This document shows, one piece after another, positions 38,237 through 44,298 of a stretch of 64,000 bases of DNA. Each line of letters starts with the position of its first letter. Within the stretch, counting starts at the first letter, position 1. The stretch is from an uncultured Collinsella sp. (GTDB taxonomy: Bacteria > Actinomycetota > Coriobacteriia > Coriobacteriales > Coriobacteriaceae). The DNA lies in NCBI GenBank assembly GCA_902470365.1, contig CABRFZ010000010.1:1-64000 (forward strand). The letters run 5' to 3'. The translations under genes and the position numbers were made by a program. The notes under the pieces were generated by a model, which saw nothing but the letters and a program-made list of their open reading frames with translations, was not told the origin of the DNA and did no database searches.

Positions 38237-38265
38237 GGGCCCGTCCTGAAGTTACTTTTCAGAAC
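38237..38265. repeat. left arm of 29-bp inverted repeat flanking the IS110 element
   Basis: This 29-base segment is the reverse complement of 39912-39940 with one mismatch. The arm itself holds a small CTGAA/TTCAG palindrome. IS110-family elements do not normally have terminal inverted repeats this long, so the arms probably belong to the target. Confidence 0.75.
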
Positions 38266-38277
38266 GTCCTCGGACAT

Positions 38278-38322
38278 GCAAGAAACCCCCGCTGCGCACT
38301 TCGTGCGGCGAGGGCTTCTTGC
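38278..38322. terminator. strong hairpin between oppF and the IS element
   Basis: GCAAGAA...GCGCAC (38278-38299) pairs with GTGCGG...TTCTTGC (38303-38322) around a TTC loop with few mismatches. It may end opp transcription. It may instead be the inner hairpin of the palindrome that the IS entered. Confidence 0.65.
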
Positions 38323-38334
38323 GTCCTGACGCTC

Positions 38335-39623
38335 CTATTTGGCAAGGTGTTTTTTAGAATCCATTTTGCGCTCGGCCTCGAAGGCCTGCCTGTCCCAATC
38401 GAGCGGAAGTCCGGCCTCGACCCATGCCTCGTAGGCCCTCCTTATGGGCTTGAGCTCCCTTTGGCCCCTCTCCAGCATCGAGATGTACTTCTCGCTGGTG
38501 CCCAGTATGGACGCCGCCCTCACCTGGCTGACCTTCGCCGCGCGCCTGGCCGCCACGAGCTCCGAGGCGTCCTCGGGCCTCCTGATCTCGTGCGGGTGCA
38601 TCAGCGCCCGGTACGCCTCCCTGGCCACGTAGCGCTTGAGGCACCTCATGACCTCCCTGTCGCTCTTTCCCCGCCCCCTGGCCCTCTCGGCGTACTCGGC
38701 GGTCTCGGGGTCGCGCATGACCCTCTGCCTCGCGATCTCGTGCAGCGCGCTGTTCGCCTGCCGGTCGCCGCCCCTGTTGAGCCTGTGCCTCACGGTCTTG
38801 CCGCTCGAGGCGGGGACGGGGCAGGCCCCGCATATCGCCGCGAACGACGCCTCGGAGCGCAGCCTGCCCGGGTTGTCCCCGGCCGCGACCGCGAGCTTGG
38901 CCGCGCTCACGGGCCCGCACCCGTACATCGCCAGCAGCGCGGGGCAGTTCTCCTCCAGGGACGCCTCGATCGCGAGCTCCATGTCGAGCGCCGCGTCGCG
39001 CGCCGCCGCCCACAGGTCCGCCAGCGCGCCGAGCGCGGCGCCCAGCGCGCCCTCGGCGCGCACGGAGGGGAGCTCCTCCATCAGCCTCGGCCCTCCCATG
39101 CCGCGGAACCTCGACCTGAGCCCCTCCGGCGCGGTGGTGAGCAGCTACCTCGCGGTGTTGATCGCCGAGGTCCGCGCCTTCACCGCCCGGAGCGCGCCGC
39201 GAGCACGCAGCGCACCCCGTCGACCCACCCGTCCTGGCTCTTGGGGGTCCCGAGCTTCGAGCCGGACATCGCCGCGCGGGCGGCCCTCTCCGCGTCCGAC
39301 TCGTCGCACTTCCCCTGCCCCGGGCGCCTCCTCTGCGTCCTCGCCGGGGAGAGCGCCTCGCGCACGGGCATCCCCAGCGACGCGAGGTGCCTGGTGAGGC
39401 CCGCCCCGTAGGACGACGTCCCCTCCATCGCGACGCAGGCCGGCTCCCCGGCCGCCGCGATCGCCCCGGCGAGCGCCTCGTATCCCGCCGCGTCGGCGGG
39501 GAACCGGCGGGACAGGACCTTGCGGCCCCTCCAGTCGAGGACGCACAGCCAGTGCGAGTCGGCGTGGGTGTCGACCCCGCAGAAGACCGGCCCGCGGGCG
39601 CCGGGTGTCGATTCGGTTCTCAT
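38335..39623 (-). pseudogene. IS110-family transposase with C-terminal HTH, frameshifted and with a stop
   Basis: The N-terminal DEDD RuvC-like domain is clear (VFCGVDTHADSHW, AMEGTSSYGAGL, CDESDAERAA), starting at ATG 39623 after GGAGCGAG. The frame is lost near 39180, after VRCVLAARSGR, where about 4 bases appear to be missing. The next frame reads AVKARTSAINTAR and meets TAG near 39145. Beyond this the Transposase_20 domain resumes (CPVPASSGKTVRHRLNRGG, with its Ser). The end, about 50 residues, looks like an XRE helix-turn-helix (AAKVSQVRAASILGTSEKYI). Two lesions make it inactive. Confidence 0.85.
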
Positions 39624-39629
39624 GTCTCG

Positions 39630-39880
39630 CTCCGTTCTTTCCGTGCTCGCCTGGACCGGGCAGACGGCACACTGACGGGGCGCGATAGAATGCGGTTGTT
39701 CGGGTCCGCGGTATCGCTCCATGCTCCTATTAGGTCATGCGGCGGTCTCGGCTCGCCGCGGCCCGCGCGGGACATGTCAGGAAACGAGGGCAGCCCCATG
39801 GGCGCCAGCGGAATGTGGGGTCACCGCGCGGTCCGCATCTGATGGTGTCGACGTCAATGGTATACGGGTACATCATCGAC
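39630..39880 (-). ncRNA. possible bridge-RNA region of the IS110 element
   Basis: In IS110-group elements the non-coding stretch upstream of the transposase encodes the bridge RNA that pairs with target and donor DNA. This 250-base segment occupies that place, has no convincing gene and is rich in short complementary blocks. The RNA itself was not modelled. Confidence 0.3.
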
Positions 39881-39911
39881 GTCTTCAATACAGAAAATAT
39901 CAGTGCGGAGT

Positions 39912-39940
39912 GTTCTGAAAAGTAACTTCAGGGCGGGCCC
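39912..39940. repeat. right arm of 29-bp inverted repeat flanking the IS110 element
   Basis: Pairs with 38237-38265 with one mismatch across 1.65 kb. Without the insertion the arms would form one large stem like those elsewhere in the window. Confidence 0.75.
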
Positions 39941-40005
39941 TGCGGTAACTCGGCAGGGGGAGTGCGATTCCTTGATCGCTCACTTTGTCTAATAAGAAAT
40001 TTAGT

Positions 40006-40060
40006 GAGGCCGGAGCTTTGGCTCCGGCCTCCCCATATAAGGGCTCGGCAAAGCCGAGCC
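40006..40060. repeat. two adjacent perfect hairpins
   Basis: An 11-bp stem (40006-40016 with 40021-40031) with loop TTTG is followed by GGCTCGGC (40042-40049) with GCCGAGCC (40053-40060), loop AAA. They lie in the gene-free stretch 39941-40390, which also holds GCGAT/ATCGC at 39964-39979. Confidence 0.7.
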
Positions 40061-40121
40061 ACCAAATTTGCATCAGCCCCCAGAACATGTTTGAGAACTG
40101 TGCCTGAAGTACGTATTTGCA

Positions 40122-40246
40122 GGCCCCGTATCGGTGTTGCCTCCCGGCGCATTCCGCAGGGGGAGCGATATTTTGCAGCACGAAGTGCGTAGCAAAATAT
40201 CGCTCATGCCCGAGGACGCGCTGGGAGGCAACACCGATACGGGGCC
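40122..40246. repeat. 125-base nested palindrome
   Basis: Outer arms of 24 bases (40122-40145 and 40223-40246) are perfect. Inside, 13-base arms (40164-40176 and 40192-40204) are perfect and surround GCAC-GAA-GTGC. The structure ends 145 bases ahead of tRNA-Leu. GGCCGGACATAT follows directly at the right edge. No gene is visible in it. Confidence 0.85.
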
Positions 40247-40284
40247 GGACATATAGATCTACCTGCGCATTTACAAATTCGTAA

Positions 40285-40332
40285 ACTTTTTTCTAAAAAG
40301 TGCTTGCACAGTTCTCGAATCATAGGTTATTA
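40285..40332 (+). promoter_or_regulatory. tRNA-Leu promoter with palindromic A/T tract
   Basis: TTGCAC (40304-40309) and TTATTA (40327-40332) are 17 bases apart. ACTTTTTTCTAAAAAGT (40285-40301) lies directly upstream of the -35 box; the same arrangement precedes two other tRNA genes here. Confidence 0.8.
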
Positions 40333-40390
40333 TCTTCCTCGTTGAACGCGCGGGTCCAAAAGAACGAACTGCGAATCAACAACATAGCAT

Positions 40391-40480
40391 GTCGGAGTGG
40401 CGGAATTGGCAGACGCGCTAGCTTGAGGTGCTAGTGACCGCTTTTTGGTCATGCGGGTTCAAGTCCCGCCTCCGACACCA
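40391..40480 (+). tRNA. tRNA-Leu (anticodon GAG)
   Basis: Acceptor stem GTCGGAG/CTCCGAC, discriminator A, encoded CCA. The anticodon loop TTGAGGT in stem CTAGC/GCTAG gives GAG, reading CUC. The long variable arm (GACCGCTTTTTGGTC) is the class II form expected for leucine, and GGTTCAAGTCC is the T loop. Confidence 0.95.
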
Positions 40481-40491
40481 TCGCATTTGAG

Positions 40492-40513
40492 AAGCCTCTT
40501 CGGAGGCTTTTTT
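40492..40513 (+). terminator. terminator after tRNA-Leu
   Basis: AAGCCTC-TTCG-GAGGCTT followed by TTTTTG. It lies just 27 bases ahead of the phosphatase gene; no separate promoter for that gene fits in between, so read-through from the tRNA promoter is possible. Confidence 0.85.
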
Positions 40514-40539
40514 GTTACCGATAGACGGTGAGGTCCACG

Positions 40540-42885
40540 ATGGAAACGCTTGAGCGCAACGAGTGGGCAGACGTTGCCCAACTGGTCGAGATCACGAGCG
40601 ATGCTGTCATCATCTGTGAGCTCGACGGAACCATTCTGCATGTGAATAATCGTTTGCTCGACCTGATGTGCGAGGAACGCGCCGACGTCATCGGTGGAGA
40701 TGTTAAAGACGTCCTGTACTCGTCCGCTTTTGAACGTGCGACGGAACATCGTCTGCCATTTGAAACTGATGGCTCCGAGAACGAATTGATGCTCAAGCTG
40801 AGTGACGGCTCCTTTATCCCCGTCTTGGTTCGTGCGGGCTCCGTAACGCCTCCACGCATCTTTGGGCGCCGCGCACCACGTGTCCTTGTGGCGCTTCATA
40901 GTATCGAGGAACAGTATTCTCACGACCGTCAGCTCAAGCGTGCTCTTTCGGAGCTTAGAGTGGCTAACAAGCGCCTCTCTGGCACGCTCTCGGTCATTAT
41001 GAGTACCGTGGGCTCCGATGAGCTGCCCAGCCTACTTGATACCGTTTTGAACCAGCTTGTAGGAACGCTCGATGCTTCGGGTGCCGCTATCTATTTTTCT
41101 GAGAGCGGCGGTTTTAAACTTCGCGGTGTTTCCAAGGAGCTGTACGACAGCTACCTGCCTGAGTTTTTGCCGTATGGCGCTGGCATTCCGACGTATGTTC
41201 TTCGTGAGTCGCGTGCCTGTCGCTTGTCGATTCAACAGGACCTTAAGGGTGATAAGGCCGCCTCCGGTATGTTTATGGACTTGGACAATCGTTCTAAGCA
41301 CCTGTTGCGCATGCAGGATATGCCTCCGTACCGCAGCGAGATCTGTCTTCCCGTTTTTTACGGTACGCAGATTCTTGGCGTGCTGGAAGTTGGTTGGAAA
41401 CGCCCCCAGGCACCGCTCGCCTATGACGTTAATGTGCTCGAGGTCATTTGCGATTACCTATCTATCCAGCTGGTCGGCATGGCATCGAGCCTTCGCTCCC
41501 GTCGCACGGCCGAGCTTGGCCGCTCGCTCAATGTCTTGCGTGATGAGTTGTTTACCTTTCTAGACGATTCCGCCGCGGCTACCCAGGCGGTATCGTCCGA
41601 GATCTGCAATATGCTTAACTGCCATTTTTGCCCTGTTGAGTATGACGCCAGTCTGGATTCCTACGTCATAGATTTTGAAGGCGGCAGTCGCGTTGCTTTG
41701 CCGGACGATCCCGAGAAGCTTTTCTTTTCCACGACGGCGCCAGCGGCACGTCTGGGGGCTGGCCCTGATGGCTTTGAGGCATCTGTTTTGGGCGGTACGA
41801 GTGCCGAGGACCTTAAACACGTCCGTATAACTCGCGTTGACGAATCGATGCCTATGGGAGGCTGGCTTAGGGCGCATGGTCTGCCTTGTCAAGGTCTCTA
41901 CGTCGACTCCGGCATCGAGGCGGGGCGCCCGCGCTCTGAGGGTGATGGTAAGCACAGTAACGACGCGATTGTTCCTGCTTCTGTTGCGAAGAGCCCGACG
42001 ACGCGCGCGCTGCTGCTTCGTGATGGTAGCCAAGAGCCGATTGATGACCTTGAATATGACTACTTGGTGCACTTGGCGCATGACTTTGAACTGATCTACG
42101 AAGGCGAATCTCAAAAGCGCGAGGAGCGCCATATCGCTCAGACCCTTCAGATTGGCATGAGAAATTCCCTGGGGGATGTTCCGGGTATCGCAACCGATTC
42201 GGTGTACCTGTCGGCCACGAACTCGGCGTTGGTCGGCGGCGATTTCTATACGCTCATCCGTCTTCCCGACGACTGCGCCGTCATGATTCTGGGCGATGTG
42301 TCTGGCAAAGGCATTGAGGCTGCATCGATGTCCGCGCTCGTCAAGACGGCCCTGACGGCATATGCCTGGGAGGGCGCTGGACCGGCCCGCATGGCACGCT
42401 CCCTTAACAGCATGCTCATGGGCTTCTCGAGGGTCGAGACGTTCGTGACGGCCTTTATCGCCAAGATTGACCTTAAAGCCGGACGCGCAACGTATTGTTC
42501 GGCGGGCCATCCTCCGACTATGGTCATCAGGTCAGAGTCGATGCCGCTGGGTGGCGGCGAGGCTCGTGGGGGAGAGGTCGAGCTGCTTGGGTGCCAATCG
42601 GGCGTGATCGGTGCCTTTGAGAGCATGGTCTACGAGACGGGCGTGTTTACATTCGCTCCTGGTGACATGCTATTTATGTATACCGACGGAACAATCGAAG
42701 CACGTGATCGCTCAGGTGCTTTCTTTGGCGAACAACGCCTTCGCGATCTTCTGCTCTCTGTCTCGGGTGAGGGCGTATCGGGAATCTGCAGCAAGGTTTT
42801 GGGCGAGCTTGACCGCTTTACCGAGTCGGCGCTGAACGATGACATCGCGCTGGTCTCCCTTGAGTTTTTACGGGGTCGATCGTAG
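40540..42885 (+). CDS. PAS-GAF-SpoIIE (PP2C) serine phosphatase, RsbU-like
   Basis: A 781-residue cytosolic regulator. Residues about 15-115 are a PAS domain (DAVIICELDGTILHVNNRLLDL). About 160-310 form a GAF domain (GTLDASGAAIYFSESGG ... RSEICLPVFYG). The C-terminal 240 residues are a SpoIIE-type PP2C phosphatase with metal-binding Asp in VGGDFYTL, ILGDVSGKG, FMYTDGTIEA and LNDDIALV. Such enzymes dephosphorylate STAS anti-anti-sigma factors; the next gene encodes a STAS protein, its likely substrate. GAGGT precedes ATG 40540. Confidence 0.9.
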   Translation: METLERNEWADVAQLVEITSDAVIICELDGTILHVNNRLLDLMCEERADVIGGDVKDVLYSSAFERATEHRLPFETDGSENELMLKLSDGSFIPVLVRAGSVTPPRIFGRRAPRVLVALHSIEEQYSHDRQLKRALSELRVANKRLSGTLSVIMSTVGSDELPSLLDTVLNQLVGTLDASGAAIYFSESGGFKLRGVSKELYDSYLPEFLPYGAGIPTYVLRESRACRLSIQQDLKGDKAASGMFMDLDNRSKHLLRMQDMPPYRSEICLPVFYGTQILGVLEVGWKRPQAPLAYDVNVLEVICDYLSIQLVGMASSLRSRRTAELGRSLNVLRDELFTFLDDSAAATQAVSSEICNMLNCHFCPVEYDASLDSYVIDFEGGSRVALPDDPEKLFFSTTAPAARLGAGPDGFEASVLGGTSAEDLKHVRITRVDESMPMGGWLRAHGLPCQGLYVDSGIEAGRPRSEGDGKHSNDAIVPASVAKSPTTRALLLRDGSQEPIDDLEYDYLVHLAHDFELIYEGESQKREERHIAQTLQIGMRNSLGDVPGIATDSVYLSATNSALVGGDFYTLIRLPDDCAVMILGDVSGKGIEAASMSALVKTALTAYAWEGAGPARMARSLNSMLMGFSRVETFVTAFIAKIDLKAGRATYCSAGHPPTMVIRSESMPLGGGEARGGEVELLGCQSGVIGAFESMVYETGVFTFAPGDMLFMYTDGTIEARDRSGAFFGEQRLRDLLLSVSGEGVSGICSKVLGELDRFTESALNDDIALVSLEFLRGRS

Positions 42886-42966
42886 GTCACGACGCCTGAC
42901 GGGCAAAATCCCTACGGTTGAAGAAACGTGTGCATCGAGCGAGCTCTTTTGGGGAACCATGGTCGT

Positions 42967-43713
42967 ATGAATGAGTGGAATGACATAGCGGTTTTGACGC
43001 CACCGGGCGATATCGACATCGCCTCGGTGCCCGCACTGCGCCGACGGTTGGATAATTTGATCGACCGGGGCGTGCGTCGTGTTGTCATCAATTGCCAGAC
43101 CGTGGGCTTTATCGACTCGACGGGTTTGGCGTTTTTGCTTACACGTGCTAGAGAGCTTATGAGGCATGAGGGGCTGCTTTCGCTCGTTAACGCCTCCGAT
43201 GAGGTCGTTCGCTTTTTGGAAATTGCCCGGCTTGTCGACATCCTTCATGTCGCGGGCCCGGCGCGGGAGTCGATTCCCGCCATTCCGGTGGGGGAGTTGC
43301 CGCGATGGAGCAAGAGCGTCGAAGTGCAGCGAGGCATCGAGAATCTCCCGTATTATCGGCACCGTGTGGCCGAGCTCCTCGAATCGCTTCCCCTGAGGCG
43401 TGACGAGCGCTACGATGTCGCATTGGCGTCGGGGGAGGCGCTGGGTAATGCCTATGACCATGCAGGCGGTATTGGGTGCGTCCTGACGGTTCAGGCCTAT
43501 GGCGATCGCGTTGTGGTTGAGGTGCTTGATCGAGGTGCCGGCTATTCTATCGATGAAACGAGCGAACCGGTCGCATCTGAGGAGCGCGGCCGTGGTATCA
43601 AGCTTATGCGTATGCTCGTCGATAACGTGGAGGTTGCTCGTCGTACGGACGGCGCCGGCACGCGCGTGCAGATGGTGAAGCTGTTTAGCGGAGCGCTGGA
43701 ATCGTGTGCCTAG
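42967..43713 (+). CDS. STAS antagonist fused to HATPase anti-sigma kinase (RsbV-RsbW-like)
   Basis: A 248-residue two-domain protein. Residues 1 to about 100 are a STAS domain, with the phosphorylatable serine at position 51 in FIDSTGLAFLL. Residues about 115-245 are a GHKL ATPase like RsbW/SpoIIAB: N box ASGEALGNAYDHAG (Asn161), G1 LDRGAGY and G2 ERGRGIKLMRMLVDNV. Antagonist and kinase are normally separate partners; here they are one chain, downstream of a SpoIIE phosphatase. No sigma factor gene is adjacent. ATG 42967 is the best start; GGGGA is 11 bases upstream. Confidence 0.88.
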   Translation: MNEWNDIAVLTPPGDIDIASVPALRRRLDNLIDRGVRRVVINCQTVGFIDSTGLAFLLTRARELMRHEGLLSLVNASDEVVRFLEIARLVDILHVAGPARESIPAIPVGELPRWSKSVEVQRGIENLPYYRHRVAELLESLPLRRDERYDVALASGEALGNAYDHAGGIGCVLTVQAYGDRVVVEVLDRGAGYSIDETSEPVASEERGRGIKLMRMLVDNVEVARRTDGAGTRVQMVKLFSGALESCA

Positions 43714-43757
43714 CCAATCGCTTTAGCGCGTTTAGCTACTAAGAACATGCGGCAGAC

Positions 43758-43806
43758 AAGTTTTTTGAAAAAAGTACTTGCGTCTTTTGGACAACTCGCG
43801 TAAATT
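43758..43806 (+). promoter_or_regulatory. promoter of the tRNA-Gly/Cys/Gly cluster
   Basis: TTGCGT (43778-43783) and TAAATT (43801-43806) with a 17-base spacer. AAGTTTTTTGAAAAAAGT (43758-43775) sits just upstream of the -35 box, as at the tRNA-Leu promoter. Confidence 0.8.
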
Positions 43807-43818
43807 AATAACCCGCAA

Positions 43819-43894
43819 GCGGACATGGCTCAGTTGGTAGAGCACAACCTTGCCAAGGTTGGGGTCGCGGGTTCGAGCCCCGTTGTCCGCTCCA
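43819..43894 (+). tRNA. tRNA-Gly (anticodon GCC), copy 1
   Basis: 76 bases, acceptor GCGGACA/TGTCCGC, anticodon loop TTGCCAA in stem CAACC/GGTTG, T loop GGTTCGAGCCC, encoded CCA. Identical to the copies at 44045 and 46165. Confidence 0.95.
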
Positions 43895-43904
43895 TTGCAT
43901 TTCC

Positions 43905-43927
43905 GGACCGGTTAGGCGGTCCTTTTT
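43905..43927 (+). terminator. terminator-like hairpin between tRNA-Gly and tRNA-Cys
   Basis: GGACC pairs with GGTCC, followed by TTTTT (43923-43927). tRNA-Cys begins two bases after the T-run with no promoter of its own, so this may serve as a processing or partial stop site. Confidence 0.65.
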
Positions 43928-43928
43928 C

Positions 43929-44002
43929 GGCGAAGTGGCCAAGTGGTAAGGCAGAGGCCTGCAAAGCCTTTACCCCCGGTTCGAATCCGGGCTTCGCCTC
44001 CA
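43929..44002 (+). tRNA. tRNA-Cys (anticodon GCA)
   Basis: 74 bases, acceptor GGCGAAG/CTTCGCC, anticodon loop CTGCAAA giving GCA, T loop GGTTCGAATCC, discriminator T and encoded CCA. Confidence 0.95.
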
Positions 44003-44011
44003 GGCAACATC

Positions 44012-44038
44012 CGGGCGCTCCGGCGCCCGTTTTGTTTT
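44012..44038 (+). terminator. terminator after tRNA-Cys
   Basis: CGGGCGC-TCCG-GCGCCCG followed by TTTTGTTTT, 6 bases ahead of the next tRNA-Gly. Confidence 0.85.
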
Positions 44039-44044
44039 ACATAT

Positions 44045-44120
44045 GCGGACATGGCTCAGTTGGTAGAGCACAACCTTGCCAAGGTTGGGGTCGCGGGTTC
44101 GAGCCCCGTTGTCCGCTCCA
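44045..44120 (+). tRNA. tRNA-Gly (anticodon GCC), copy 2
   Basis: Identical in all 76 bases to the first copy, including encoded CCA. No promoter is visible between it and the preceding terminator. Confidence 0.95.
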
Positions 44121-44128
44121 AACGCAAC

Positions 44129-44159
44129 AGCCTGGCTACCACGGTAGCCGGGCTTTTTT
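44129..44159 (+). terminator. terminator after tRNA-Gly copy 2
   Basis: AGCCTGGCTAC pairs with GTAGCCGGGCT (one mismatch), followed by a run of T. It ends the tRNA cluster ahead of the GH13 gene. Confidence 0.85.
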
Positions 44160-44298
44160 GTATCCATCGCATGGGCTCGAATCCGAGAGGGAGCGAGCGT
44201 TTTGGGTCGTGGCTGTGGCGTTGTTTGCCGCGAATGTCCACTTTGGGCGTATCATCGTGGGCATCTCGCATAACCTCGTTGCAAGGGAGATACGCCCC

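Larger units (their letters stand above)
38323..39911 (-). mobile_element. IS110-family insertion sequence, decayed (ends approximate)
   Basis: A segment much richer in GC than its neighbours, holding a broken IS110 transposase and a non-coding stretch upstream of it. The boundaries given are the limits between the left hairpin and the right inverted arm; true ends could not be fixed, as IS110 elements have no clear terminal repeats or target duplications. Confidence 0.7.

Noticed and set aside
39145..39623. Programmed frameshift in the IS110 transposase
   Set aside because: IS110 elements are not known to use it, no slippery heptamer is evident, and an additional in-frame stop follows the shift.
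38237..39940. Terminal inverted repeats of a DDE-type IS
   Set aside because: The transposase is an IS110 DEDD type, whose elements lack such repeats, and a separate strong hairpin lies between the left arm and the transposase; the arms are better explained as target sequence.
40006..40246. CRISPR array
   Set aside because: The repeats are inverted and not regularly spaced direct repeats; no cas genes are present in the window.
43825..44298. N-terminal extension of the GH13 gene back through the tRNA cluster
   Set aside because: These codons translate the tRNA genes themselves, giving MAQLVEHNLAKVGVAGSS twice; the true start is ATG 44299 with its own ribosome-binding site.
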